This document shows positions 27,447-40,874 of a stretch of 64,000 nt of DNA, in pieces. Origin of the DNA: Mixophyes australis (Eukaryota; Chordata; Amphibia; Anura; Limnodynastidae); the NCBI GenBank assembly GCA_036250195.1, contig JAVHZZ010000001.1:392286783-392350782 (forward strand), given 5' to 3'. The translations under genes were made by a program, and so were the position numbers. The notes below the pieces were generated by a model that saw nothing but the letters and a program-made list of their open reading frames with translations, ran no database searches and was not told the origin of the DNA. Numbering within the stretch: position 1 is the stretch's first letter; each line of letters opens with the position of its first letter.

Positions 27447-29042
27447 TCCCCCCCCCCAAGATTATTTGCAAATTATTGTCCAAAATTTCTAAATATACTT
27501 GTATGGTTGAGAATTCAGCCAACATTTATTAAGTGAGTTTGAAAAGACAGAGGTCTGAGCTTTGACATCCCTCTCCCTTCTGTATTCACTACAACAAAAC
27601 TTGTCATGACTATCTTAATAATTTAACAAGTCTCTGGAAAACAGTTAACCCTTAGTACTACAAAAGAGTATAAAAGATGAAATGCTGTTTTTCATCTAGA
27701 CAGCAACACATAAGGGATCAACAGTGCTTGCAAGTCATCTTGCAAGTAAATTATGGAATATGAACTTAAAAATAGATTAAGTGGACATCACATTTAAGTT
27801 TAAAGCACTGAAATGTCCCATTAATATTATTTATTTTTTACATAATAAAGGTGTTCTCCAATAATGCAGGAAAATGAAATCCTGTAAAAATCAAGCAAAA
27901 AATCCAATATTCTACTGTTAATAAAAAATGAGATATGCCAAGAAGTTTTTAAGCTCTTTTGTCATCTGTTCCAAATAAGGATGTAATCGAGTGAGTGCAT
28001 AATGAGATCCTAACAGCAATGATCTTACTTGTCATCCTCAAGCTTAGAAATTATTCAGAAACTTCAATAATTACACTAAATTTTCCTTCTCATCACGCAG
28101 GGCCTTAGGTTCCCTGGTCACATGCTGGGTTAGGCACAGGCTGTGAAGTCTTTGCAGACACTTGTATTTGACAGTATCTATATTTATACTGCAAGCAGCA
28201 CTAACTAGTAAATAGAATCAGAGCTTGACTATCCAAGAGGCTAACTAGGCTGCAGCAAAATTGTGACATGGGGAGGTATAATTTGAAATTCATTTCAAAA
28301 TATTAGAGAATAGCTGTTCTCCAAAAAAATGTAGTAAGGTTTTAATTCCCATTAAGGGGGAGTTGACTTTTACCTACAACATATTAGTCTGGTGTGCAAA
28401 GCGAGGGGGCGCTACGAGTGTATTATCCTAGGGCAGCCTGGATCCGTAATCTAGCCCTAAAGAGAATATCGCATGACCTATAGAAATATGTCAAGTTACT
28501 ACACACGGGTTAGGTATGGCTGGAATATGATGTCTGACAATTCCCTGCTATATGCCCTAGGGCCAGGTGACTTAAAAGGGGTGTGTCTACTGTTTGAGCA
28601 CGTTATTGCATTCCTCTCCTCATGTGATCATGTTAGTGAGTACAGGGTAGGTAGCATATGACAGGAGCAGGGTCATAGTGTAAGGAGAGGAACACTGGTT
28701 GTCATATAGTGAAAGGAGGGAGTTCCCAATAGCATAGAGTAGGGATCTCCCATCACAGTGATGCAGTAAGAATGTGGTGTCAAATGCACCTCTGTAAGAA
28801 AAGAAGATCATACATCTAACTTGTCTTTTTAAGCGTGAAAGCTGCACAAGTTGCATGGCAGAGTTGGAACAAAGGTCAATCAGAGAATCCAATGGGCAAT
28901 CCCTCCAGTGGCCAAACTATAATAAAAAGTGGTAAACTTAATGTTATCAAGCAATAATTCTTTAATAAGACACCTCACAGTCATGGAAAGAGGTCTACAG
29001 AGTGCTAGGTCTCTAACATGTATGTTTTAGCGTCTCGCCAGC

Positions 29043-29219
29043 TGTTGTGGAGCTACAAAAAGCATTACCATCCTGTAGCAGTCTTTGGCAGGGCATGCTG
29101 GGACATTGTAATTTTCTTTGCTGCTAAAATATAAAAATTGCCTTATGTAAAAGCTTCTAGGAGCACCCACTCATACAGTAGCGGTAGCCTGACAAGGCAT
29201 GCTGGGACTTTGTGATTCC
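29043..29219. repeat. Inverted CATGCTGGGA repeat
   Basis: Two copies of GGCATGCTGGGAC lie in direct order (29092 and 29195) with GTAGC/GGTAGCCTGACAAGGCATGC words. This is a diverged relative of the common fold-back that carries CCAGCATGC, as at 44320. Confidence 0.5.
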
Positions 29220-29287
29220 CCATAAGCTGGGATCTCACAGGTCTCCTACCTCTGTCCTAGATGAACCACAGAACATCAAAAACACAT

Positions 29288-29609
29288 TGGCCCAGAGTCA
29301 TTAAGGAAAGTAAGGCAAAAAAAAAAAAAATGAATAAATTTAATCCTGGAAAAACAATGTTAAAATGCAAGGGCTGCAAATTAGTATTTTACTTTGCACA
29401 TAAAGAAAATACTGGCTGTTTTTCATCTAACACAAATACTTTATACCTTTATTTTTACACTGAAATTTAAAAAGTTGATCTAGGACATGCCCTACCCGAA
29501 AATCTGTCCCCACGTTTTAAATTTACCTCTCCCTCCAATGCAACATGGTTTGCCAAGGTGCAAAGTTACTCTTTATTTTTTATTTTGCTCTTCTTAATGA
29601 CTTGGGCCA
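29288..29609. repeat. Palindromic MITE (GGGCCTGATTCATTAAGG family)
   Basis: The ends are GGCCCAGAGTCATTAAGG and the inverse of TGGCCCAAGTCATTAAG. It contains GCAAGGGCTGCAAATTAG and ACTGGCTGTTTTTCATCTAA. Confidence 0.8.
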
Positions 29610-30596
29610 TTATTTTAAAATCTCAATTTTACAATGGAAAATAACATTCTGTTTCTTTGAACACTGGTCTATCAAAATAGCTCCACATTTAGCCAATAAC
29701 CAGCAAAAATTAACCTAAAAATTCAAACTGCTCCCTTGAGTTAAACAAAGTGTTTGTGAATGGCTTTTGGCCATACCCATAGCAGCAATGTACAGCAGGG
29801 GGTTACATCAATACCTTAACTGATCTTATGTTCTGCAATGTGCATGGTCTTAAAGATTAGGTCATTCCTAAAAATCCCACAAGAGGGCAACGTCAAATCA
29901 GGGTCTTTGAATGCAAGATTCTGCACCACTTTTTGTTACTTAGTTTTAGTTAAATAAAATCATTAATATTATCCACAAACTAATATATACCTTGATTTTA
30001 CAACTAGAAAGCATATATTTATGATGTGTAACAAGTAGTACCCAAACCGAAAAACTTGGAATATGGAGGAGCGCACAAGCACAGAAAGAAAATAGATTGG
30101 GTATAATCTGGGCTCACTTTACCTATTTATCCCATGCAATCATTTACATTTTAATTTAAAACAAATTGTCTTAAAATAAATGAACACTGTTGTAATATCA
30201 AACCAGATCATATTGTCCCTTAAATACATTCTGTGCACAGGTGATGTATGTTTGGGTGTAGAGCAGTGTTATAATGTTCACATACATAATTACCAAGATC
30301 ATTTCTGTGGGGTTGCAAATAACACAGCATCAGGCACAACCTGGGCTGATGCTTAAATTATGAGCTCATAGTTGTCTCTTCTTTAATTTAAATAAGATGC
30401 CATTTTCACAACCAGTTCAAATAGACTGTACACCTTCAGATGACTTTAAATTTATGGGCTTACACCAATACTAAACTATTAAACAGACTATTTAATAGTC
30501 TATTAAATAGAGAAGTAGGAAAAAGTCCTTGAATTTCCCTACAAAAGAGCTTAACCACTTTAAGTCCGTGATTCCCAAGTTACCTGCCTGGTTAAG

Positions 30597-33397
30597 GGTG
30601 GGGAGGGGTGCTATGTTACTATACTGTGTGAGGGCTGCTATGTTACTATGTGTGAGGGGAGGGCGGGCTGGCTGCTATGTCACTATACTGTGTGAGGGAA
30701 TGGTGGGGGCGGCTGCTATGTTACTATAATGTGTGAGGGGAGGGCGGGCTGGCTGCTATGTCACTATACTGTGTAAGGGAAGGGCGGGCTGGTTGCTATG
30801 TCACTATACTGTGTGATGGAAGGGTGGGGGCGGCTGCTATGTCACTATACTGTGTGATGGAAGGGTGGGGGCGGCTGCTATGTCACTATACTGTGTGAGA
30901 TAAGGGTGGGAGGCTACTATGTCACAATACTGTGTGATGGAAGGGTGTGGCGGCTGCTATGTCACTATACTGTGTGAGGAAAGGGTGGGGGGCTGCTATG
31001 TCACTATACTGTGTGATGGAAGGGTGTGGCGGCTGCTATGTCACTATACTGTGTGAGGAAAGGGTGGGGGGCTGCTATGTCACTATACTGTGTGAGGAAG
31101 GGTGGGGGGCTGCTATGTCACTATACTGTGTGAGGAAAGGGTGGGGGGGCTGCTATGTCACTATACTGTGTGAGGAAGGGTGGGGGGCTGCTATGTCACT
31201 ATACTGTGTGAGGAAAGGGTGGGGGGGCTGCTATGTCACTATACTGTGTGAGGAAAGGGTGGGGGGGCTGCTATGTCACTATACTGTGTGATGGAAGGGT
31301 GGGAGGCTACTATGTCACTATACTGTGTGAGGAAAGGGTGGGGGGGCTGCTATGTCACTATACTGTGTGAGGAAAGGGTGGGGGGGCTGCTATGTCACTA
31401 TACTGTGTGATGGAAGGGTGTGGCGGCTGCTATGTCACTATACTGTGTGAGGAAAGGGTGGGGGGCTGCTATGTCACTATACTGTGTGAGGAAGGGTGGG
31501 GGGCTGCTATGTCACTATACTGTGTGAGGAAAGGGTGGGGGGGCTGCTATGTCACTATACTGTGTGAGGAAGGGTGGGGGGCTGCTATGTCACTATACTG
31601 TGTGAGGAAAGGGTGGGGGGGCTGCTATGTCACTATACTGTGTGAGGAAAGGGTGGGGGGGCTGCTATGTCACTATACTGTGTGATGGAAGGGTGGGAGG
31701 CTACTATGTCACTATACTGTGTGAGGAAAGGGTGGGGGGGGCTGCTATGTCACTATACTGTGTGAGGGGAGGGTTGGGGGGCTGCTATGTCACTATACTG
31801 TGTGAGGGGAGGGCGGGCTGGCTGCTATGTTACTATACTGTGTGAGGGAAGGGTTGGGGGGCTGCTATGTCACTATACTGTGTGAGGAAAGGGTGGGGGG
31901 CTGCTATGTCACTATACTGTGTGAGGGAAGGGTTGGGGGGCTGCTATGTCACTATACTGTGTGAGGGAAGGGTGGGAGGCTGCTATGTCACTATACTGTG
32001 TGAGGGAAGGGTGGGAGGCTGCTATGTCACTATACTGTGTAAGGGAAGGGCGGGCTGGTTGCTATGTCACTATACTGTGTGAGGGAAGGGTTGGGGGGCT
32101 GCTATGTCACTATACTGTGTGATGGAAGGGTGGGGCGGCTGCTATGTCACTATACTGTGTGAGGAAAGGGTGGGGGGGCTGCTATGTCACTATACTGTGT
32201 GAGGAAAGGGTGGGGGGGCTGTTATGTCACTATACTGTGTGATGGAAGGGTGGGAGGCTACTATGTCACTATACTGTGTGAGGAAAGGGTGGGGGGGCTG
32301 CTATGTCACTATACTGTGTGATGGAAGGGTGGGAGGCTACTATGTCACTATACTGTGTGAGGGAAGGGCGGGCTGGCTGCTATGTCACTATACTGTGTGA
32401 GGGGAGGGTGGGGGGCTGCTATGTCACTATAATGTGTGAGGGGAGGGTGGGGGGCTGCTATGTTACTATATTGTGTGAGGGGAGGGTGGGGGGCTGCTAT
32501 GTTACTATATTGTGTGAGGGGAGGGTGGGGGGCTGCTATGTTACCATATTGTGTGAGGGGAGGGTGGGGGAGCTGCTATGTTACTATACTGTGTGAGGGG
32601 AGGGTGGGGGATTGCTGTGTTACTATGTGTGAGGGGAGGGTGGGGGTTGCTATGTTACTATATTGTGTGAGGGGAGGGTGGGGGGCTGCTATGTTACTAT
32701 ACTGTGTGAGGGGAGGGTGGGGGAGCTGCTATGTTACTATGTGTGAGGGGAGGGTGGGGGACTGCTATGTTACTATATTGTGTGAGGGGAGGGTGGGGGG
32801 CTGCTATGTTACTATACTGTGTGAGGGGAGGGTGGGGGAGCTGCTATGTTACTATGTGTGAGGGGAGGGTGGGGGACTGCTATGTTACTATATTGTGTGA
32901 GGGGAGGGTGGGGGAGCTGCTATGTTACTATGTGTGAGGGGAGGGTGGGGGTTGCTATGTTATTATAATGTGTGAGGGAAGGGTGGGGGAGCTGCTATGT
33001 TACTATACTGTGTGAGGGGAGGGTGGGGGATTGCTATGTTACTATGTGTGAGGGGAGGGTGGGGGATTGCTATGTTACTATGTGTGAGGGGAGGGTGGGG
33101 GATTGCTATGTTACTATGTGTGAGGGGAGGGTGGGGGATTGCTATGTTACTATGTGTGAGGGGAGGGTGGGGAGCTGCTATGTTACTATAATGTGTGAGG
33201 GAAGGGTGGGGGAGCTGCTATGTTACTATGTGTGAGGGGAGGATGGGGGATTGCTATGTTACTATACTGTGTGAGGGGAGGGTGGGGGAGCTGCTATGTT
33301 ACTATAATGTGTGAGGGAAGGGTGGGGGAGCTGCTATGTTACTATACTGTGTGAGGGGAGGGTGGGGGACTGCTATGTTACTATACTGTGTGAGGGG
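30597..33397. repeat. 2.8-kb GC-rich minisatellite, about 70 units of about 39 bp
   Basis: The typical unit is GCTGCTATGTCACTATACTG then TGTGAGGAAAGGGTGGGGG, of 38-41 bp. Shorter units lack ATACTG (as at 33040-33170). Two unit types are separated in space: TATGTCAC dominates 30680-32430, and TATGTTAC dominates the first units and 32455-33397. A block of ten units at 31011-31404 is repeated as 31405-31798 (offset 394 bp), with near identity. Long open frames giving CYVTILCEGRVGG repeats are a result of the 39-bp (13-codon) period and are not a gene. The array begins inside a dispersed repeat whose AACCACTTTAAGTCCGTGAT word (30552) also occurs inverted at about 24535-24556. Confidence 0.98.
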
Positions 33398-33833
33398 CAA
33401 AGCTGGCAAAATGTTCTGGGGAGAACACTGAAGGACTTAAATATCTAAAGTTCTATCAAGGTATGGGAACATTTACATATGTGTGTCTGTGACTGTAAAC
33501 AGATTCCTATTAATATTAAGACAGGACACTTAACTAAGAATTTTGTAGAGCAATGGATTTCCAATTTAACTCAAAATAACCAATTCACCTCACCTAATCC
33601 TGCAGAGCTGATAAGAACCAGGGGCAAAATAAAGTGTCAGGCCCAGTGACTAGGGCTGGAGTAACATAGGGGCTGAGAGAGCTATAGCTCTAAAACTCAG
33701 TCAGAATAAGTCCTAAGAGGGGACCAGTGCACCTATGTATTAAATGCAAAAAAAATAAGACAATGGGTTCTCTGACACTGACTGATTTGTCAATGTGAGA
33801 GAGACTTCATTGTGGACACAAGTCTGTGTTGAA

Positions 33834-33840
33834 CCCCCCC

Positions 33841-33871
<31 letters not shown>

Positions 33872-33872
33872 A
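33834..33872. repeat. C24 tract followed by (AC)n
   Basis: Twenty-four consecutive C residues (33834-33857) run into an AC run. Confidence 0.97.
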
Positions 33873-34391
33873 GTTGGTTTTGTCTGATTCCACAGGAGAC
33901 TGTCAGTGTTACTTTGTAGTGCTGCTTGACTACAATGCAGGACCCTTTTTATATTGCTACAACTGAAGCAGACAGCAACTTGTGTACTTAGACATGTCAG
34001 ATTTTCATAGATAACACACTAAAATGAGAGTCTCAGCTTAAATTAATTACTTTCACTGACCATTGGTGTTTTCAAACAGCTCTAAGAGCATGGTATTTGA
34101 ATTTTGAAGAAAATAAATGAATTGACAAGATGACTACACGTAAGAAATATTGAACCATGAAATTGAATGATTGAGCAGCACTCATTTAAGGACATTGTGG
34201 AAATGTGAGAGATGAAGTTTACAAGTTGAAGATACAAATCTCAAGCATCAAAAACAATGTTAATTCCTTACTCTTAACAGCGAATGGCCCTTCTGGTAAT
34301 AGCTACACAGTTGGGATTAAGGTCTTTACTAACAAGGTGCAAATCTAACCAGCATCGATTGTGTGGCTAAGTGAACTCAATAGTAATGCAC

Positions 34392-34512
34392 TGTGCGGAT
34401 TGGTGGGCTCCATAGTAAAGCCCTGTGCGGATTGGTGGGCTCCATAGTAAAGCCCTGTGCGGATTGGTGGACTCCATAGTAAAGCCCTGTGCGGATTGGT
34501 GGACTTATACAC
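34392..34512. repeat. 32-bp tandem repeat, about 4 units
   Basis: Units start at 34392, 34424, 34456 and 34488. The unit is TGTGCGGATTGGTGGGCTCC then ATAGTAAAGCCC, with small changes (GGGC to GGAC). Each unit has an inverted CCAAT word (ATTGG). Confidence 0.95.
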
Positions 34513-36336
34513 TGTGCACAAGGCCATTGATGTCACAGCATGTCAAATGACTGCAGTCTCTGATTTTTTTTTATATCTGTAGCAGACCTCAGTAGAATAC
34601 GGTCCTTCAGTTATTGTCAGTGTTTAAGCTGTCTATAATGGAACAGGTATGTAATACTTTATTTTTAATAGTGCTGCAGTGGAAGTTCAGGTTAACACTG
34701 AACACTATTTAACTTCGATGGGTCATATATGAAAATTCCAATATGGGGGTCTTTATGGCCTTTAATGTAGTCAATGGAAATAGTTTAAAATTAATCTTTT
34801 TCTACATGTTGATACTGTATAGAACATATAATAGCTGTTGTCATTTGTTATTTTCATTCTAGATTTTAACAGACACCCTTAAAAGTATCTTACACATATT
34901 TCCCTTTACACAATTTGTTGCATTATATTCTAGTAAATGCACATATCAAGTATAAGAAATTATATTGTACTCTGAATGGGGTGTACACACATTGCAGACT
35001 CTATTACCACAACTATATCAACAACAAAACAGAAATTAGGCAAGCGATTGTGGGAGCTAAATTGAATATGCTGTCACTCCTTACAGAAATTAAGTTGCTT
35101 TTATGGAAGTGTGCTTTAATAAGATGGCAGCGAGGACATTGACAGATGGGAATGACACAGAGGAGAGAGTGTAAGCAGGACATTATGTGCGTGTGACTCT
35201 GTTACAGCCTATTTGTCACTGACTATCCTGAATGACTTAGACCTTTCTTAAGGGGCCTATTATTCTCAAATTCAGTTATTATACAGCAGTTATTTGGACA
35301 TATATTATGAAGATGATGACAGTTAATAAAAGAAGTCTTCAGCAAGCACTCTTTTTACATAAAGTCCCGACCCTGGTTTCCTGCAATTCTTTGGTGAATG
35401 TGATATTACAAGCAGGACTGGCTGAAATACACCCGGGCTTTTAAAAAGACTGTTTAAATGCATACAAAAATCCAGGCACACTGTGATACAATAAGACAGA
35501 GTAATAGTTAAATAAAACTGCCCATAACCCAAACATACCTATAAAACATAAGGTAATGTGCAACAATGACACATGTATCGTTGATTCACAAATATTAAAT
35601 TAAAACAGTTGTTTTTCCCCTCTATTTACATCAATTTCAACAAAATATAAAATGACAAAACTGAAATGATACAAGCTGTCATTACACTTTTTCTTTTAAA
35701 GCTACACAAACAGTATTAACTATTATCAGTTTACGGAACTGTAATGAGGTGAGTGATTTACAAAACAAAAATGTTAGACTAATTGATAAAACACAACTTA
35801 CAATATGTTTCTTTCATACTTTCATTTAAAGCCATTTAAACACACTAAACTATTTTCGGTACTGAAAAGTTCCTAATTCGGGGGGACTTTTTCTACTACT
35901 GTTTCAGAATTTAATCATTTTTGTGTTACTTCTATAGTTGATAAAGAGCCAGCACCTAGCAATATCACAGATTACATGTACTCAGTGACTGAATTAGGAC
36001 ACCAGCATGAAAAGTGAATCTGCTCAGGCCATGGTGGTGCTCTGATGTGAGAATGCAGGGGAGAGTGCACACAGACCAGAGAGGTAGTTTATTGGGATTC
36101 TAAAAGTGATATATACTTCATTCACATTGGTGACCCGGCATTATCCTGGGTGACAGAGCCTCCCACCCCAGCAAATTCCCGGGTCTACCGGGTTCACACT
36201 AAAATCGGGTCTGCCTGGCAACATCACAAGAGGAGCTTTGATTGGCTCCTCTTGTGATGTTGATTGATTTTTTTTTTTTAAACCTTTCAATAGTTTTAGG
36301 TGAGATCTGGCAATAACTCTGGTTTTTGAGGCATTA

Positions 36337-36548
36337 TGGGGCATATTCAATTGACGGCGGGATCGCAGAAAATCCCGCGCTCAAAAAATATTACTGTTAA
36401 TACGGTAATTTACTCGCTGGATTTCAGCTCGCAGCTCCCTGGGCTGCGAGCTGAAATCCAGCGAGTAAATTACCGTATTAACGGTTTTCCCACGCAGGAT
36501 TACCGTAATAACGGTAATATTTTTTGAGCGCGGGATTTTCGGCGATCA
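36337..36548. repeat. Palindromic MITE with ACCGTAATAACGGTAAT core, second copy
   Basis: The arms match over about 100 bp: GAAAATCCCGCGCTCAAAAA on the left against the inverse of TTTTTGAGCGCGGGATTTTC. The centre is a near-perfect hairpin around CTCGCAGCTCCCTGGGCTGC. Confidence 0.82.
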
Positions 36549-37199
36549 TATAACATTACTATATAAAGGTTAGCAATTTTTTGGGGTACCTCCAGCTTGA
36601 AGACTTCATTAGCTAATAATTTACATACACCACTTTACCCTATCCTACTAGATTAGCGTGGCAACTACACTACCTAGTACATCAAAACACTTCTGTGATT
36701 TGTCAAGACAAGTTCTACAGAATGAAAATTGAGTGAAATGTGATAAATAAACAAGGCAGCAAACATTAGAAAATAAAGATGATTTTTTAGCAGTTTGTAA
36801 ATGAGTCTTACACCGCTTGTTAAAGTATTATCTTCAACATCATCTTCTTTACGTCAGGTACTACAGAATCTGTGTTGCCATACAGATATAACATATATAA
36901 AAACAGGGGAAACATAATAATGGGAGTCATACAATTAACAGAAGAACACACATAACATATAGGAAGGTCGGTGATTCACACTTGCAACAGGTTACGGGAC
37001 AACGGAGCCTGGAGCGTTAGTAAGCTTCACAGGCATCTCAGGAGGTTGGGGAGTAGAAGGCTATCTTTCTGCTCGCTATCCCTGTTCACGTTAGTCGCCA
37101 CTGGAGGTAAGTTGATGCAAAATAGTTCCGTTGGATGGTGAGAATCAGAGCAGGAAGGTGAGGGCCTGGGGAAGTCTATCTGGATGGAAGAAGTACCTG

Positions 37200-37376
37200 G
37201 GGGTAAATGTATCAAGCTGAGAGTTTTCCGGCGGGTTTGAAAAACCAATCAGAGTCTAGCTATCATTTATTTAGTACATTCTACAAAAATGATAGCTAGA
37301 ATCTGATTGGTTGCTATAGGCAATATCTCCACTTTTCAAACCCGCCGGAAAACTCTCAGCTTGATACATTTACCCC
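37200..37376. mobile_element. Harbinger-like palindromic MITE, 177 bp, 3-bp duplication CTG
   Basis: The ends GGGGTAAATGTATCAAGCTG are exactly inverted, followed by AGAGTTTTCCGGCGGGTTTG in both arms. CTG flanks both sides (37197-37199 and 37377-37379). The centre has AATCAGAGTCTAGCTATCAT and its inverse. Confidence 0.85.
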
Positions 37377-39794
37377 CTGGTGGTCACTAGGAAAGTGCAG
37401 GTGCTGAGAGCTGATGTTGGGGCTAAGGGAACCCCAATGAACTCCTATGTTCAGCTCAAGCATGCAGGGGAACTGTAGGGCAGTCAGGCCACAAGCTTTA
37501 TACTGAGCTGAATGCAGTAAGCCGAAATAAAGCAGACTTAAAATGATCCAACTGCATGTTGAGGTTGGTTCCCGATGAAATTGTGCGCAGATGGGTCAGG
37601 AAACCTCTAAGTGGATCTGCTGGCTCAACGGACCGAGACAACATCCTATCACTGCCATCTTTGCAGATTAAAGTACCACAAAGTGGTAACTTTCCCATGT
37701 CATTCACTATGCAAAACTGATATACTGGAAAACAGGAATAACATTATCTGGTTTTACTGATAATTGTCTATTGTATTTTTGGGCGAAATTCTTTTTGGCG
37801 GTGGCACAATTTTATTCTATTGTGCAAGAAGAACAATACTGTGTGTTTCCTTGGGAAATGCATTACAAAGAGAATTGGAAACACTAGAGAAGTGATTGGT
37901 CAGTGGAGTGAGATTTACATTAATGTCCTATTGAATACAGCATAGGCATCATATAAATAAAATAATACTAATAATTTCCCCCGAGCGCTCCCTAAAGAAA
38001 TATCCTCTCCCTCCTGGACATATTCTGTTTTGGGTCAAGGACTAATAAATGCAGCTCATAACTGCGCTCCACGCAGCACGGTCAATTCTAAAGAACGGAT
38101 CACATGAGTACAGCAGTCTGTATTGGTCCTACAAAATTCATGTACATTGGAATAAAAGAACAGGCTGGGGGTAAAGGAAAGGTTTTATTGTCTGAAGGTT
38201 CACTTGTCACACATTATTTAATCGTTTCCTTCTGCATGTCACAGAGGTTCCTACCAGTGGCATCCAGCACTGCAGAGGTTACCCATTAAAGTGTCAACTA
38301 AAAATGGAATGTGCCCCTGACTTTCCCTTCCAATTAAACTATAATATATACACATGTACACAAAACGCGTGGTTGGAATTCAAATGTCTGTGGCTTGAAG
38401 AGGTTTTTTATATCTATGCTATAGGCGAAACCACCTTTTTCTCTGTGTAGTTTTCAAGAGTATAAAGAATTTATGATGTGATTATTCTCAGTACTCTGGT
38501 CAGTACTGACCTATAGTCTGTGACAGATATACACCAGTCTGGCAGGAAAGTGCACCTACAAATATTGGTAGCTACTGTATTTGTCTGTGCATGGTACAAG
38601 TAATATTTATTTTCCCTTTCCCAAGGTAAATACTGTATGATGTGCCTGTGCAGGATATTTTAACTTACATCATTTCTTAAACAAGGGTATTGAAGATTCA
38701 AGCTGTCTAAATCTCTATTTACATACAAGATCCTAAGATGCTGACAGGATGAAATCTCTCCACTGGTTCACTGACATCTCTTTGTAGACCTGTTCTTTTT
38801 TTTTTCTTTTTTGAGCCCTTTTGCCCTTTCAATCATGAAGCATATTACTATACTGTCAGGAAAAAGCAGAGCCGAACAACAGGGAGCCCAGCTGGGATAG
38901 GAAGAGGGCAGGAGGCTCATGCATTAACATAATAATCCAGCTGCGCTCCCATAGGCCCTTAGGGCAGACAGCATATTAGGTAGGCCTCCTGTGCAGACCC
39001 TAGCGGAAGCTGCCTGTCAACCGGTGGCAGTTATAGACTGCTCAGTAGCACCAGCTTCATCCAGAGCCAAGCACACAATTACTTTACTGATAAAGACAGG
39101 AATCCATCTTTTTATGTCTGTTTGATATACTTCTTGCACTTGACCTATTAATTCTTTACAAAAGGCTTTCTGAAGGGAACGGCACAGATTATTAAAGCAG
39201 ACCTCACGCTCCTTACATCCAGGAAGGGCACGCAAATGTACTGGTCTGCAACATTTTACTGGGCTCACCGAATTAAAATAGGCCTGGTACCCGCACATTA
39301 GGCCCACATTTATAAACACAAATTCACAGTAACTGAAGAAAAGGTGATGTTGTGCATAGCAACCAATCAGATTCTGTCATAGCTAGTACAATTCAGAAAA
39401 TGATTGCTATGGGTTACAGTGACATGAGGAAAAGTTTTTACTAATGCCGGTAACTAGCTAACCAACATGTACATTACACTTAATGATTATAGGACAATTT
39501 AAGTTTTTGATCTCTGTTTGCATGTCTGAATAAAGTTCAACAATGTAGTCTACGTTACGTTCTGAACAATTGGGAAATATTTAAGAGTAATAATGTGTGT
39601 GAAACATTCCACATACTGGCAGGAGTATGCTCACTCTGCTCTGATCCTCAGAATAAATGATGTGTTAGAGCATTTCCACTACAAGATTGTTCTGAAGCAT
39701 TTAAGAGCCTATCACATGAGTTTACACAGAACAGCGCCACAGACGGCGAGCTTGCATCAGGCCTAAGGTAAAATAGCAGGAAGTACAAGAAAGT

Positions 39795-39816
39795 GGGGGG
39801 GGGGGGGGGGGGGGGG
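39795..39816. repeat. G22 tract
   Basis: This is twenty-two consecutive G residues on the plus strand, hence a C tract in the direction of SLC10A7 transcription. Confidence 0.97.
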
Positions 39817-40874
39817 TAAAGCTTTATAGATAATAATCTTAGGAACAGTAAGGGTGTTAATGAATTGACTCAGGCTGCTCTGTTAATATTCGCTATTTCA
39901 GTCCTGCATGACAGGTACACTTTGTGTGAATTATTTACACAAATACTCTTTAATTTTAAAAAAAGAAATTCATTAATAAATAATAATAATGATGATATGA
40001 TGCCATGATTAACACTCTTTTAAATTTATATGGTTTTCCCTCTTTGCATTTACTAATGTAAGGGATAATGTACTTTATCGGAGCCGTCAACCATAGGAGG
40101 GAGAATTCAACTCCCTGAGATGTGCAGTGGAATAACTCTGGAACGATGAAGACACTCCACAGCAATGTAACAGCTCTGATTTTTCTTCGCCTCCCATAGA
40201 GGTACATAGGAAAATCCGTGATGTTCAGGGACCGTAGACCTGGAAATGAGTACAGCCGGACATTGCCATGATGCTCAGCGGTCCAATTAATCAATTTATC
40301 TAGTGGCCAAAACAGCATTAACAACATGGATTATTTGTTCGGCCTTGCCAAATACTTAATGTTCAAAAAAGCATCTCTCAGACTGGGAGTACTCTTGTCT
40401 CATTTAATAAGAGTAGTCTAAATCTTATAATTTGGTTTTAAAATGTGTAATTGTTTTCAATATAATGTACTTTCAATGAACACAGTTTACATGATGCCTT
40501 AAACATCCAAATTTGAACTGCAGTCTACTTCCCCACCCCCCAAAGATCAGGTTTAAAGGCCATCTGTGCTTTAAATCAAAATGAATGTAATCTCTTGTAT
40601 TCATCACCTGTGGAACAAGCATTAATATACTCAAAACCTGAAATGATAGGGGCAGGTCTTGAGGACTGGATTTGGGAACCACTGCTTTTGACTGAAGAAG
40701 CAACAGTGCAGGCTATATTGTGTAGATGTGAGGATTGCAGACCGACATAATTAGCAATACGCTGAAAAATTGATCTCTTCACAGATCCCATAACCAGGCG
40801 TACCTCACAGACCCTAAAACATACACCTCGTCTCTGAGCATATTACACAGAAACATGGCGTGAGGTATAAATAT

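Noticed and set aside
30947..33235. Long open frames coding for CYVTILCEGRVGG repeats
   Set aside because: They follow from a minisatellite with a unit divisible by three. Several frames are open at once, unit-length changes break them, and they lie in an SLC10A7 intron.
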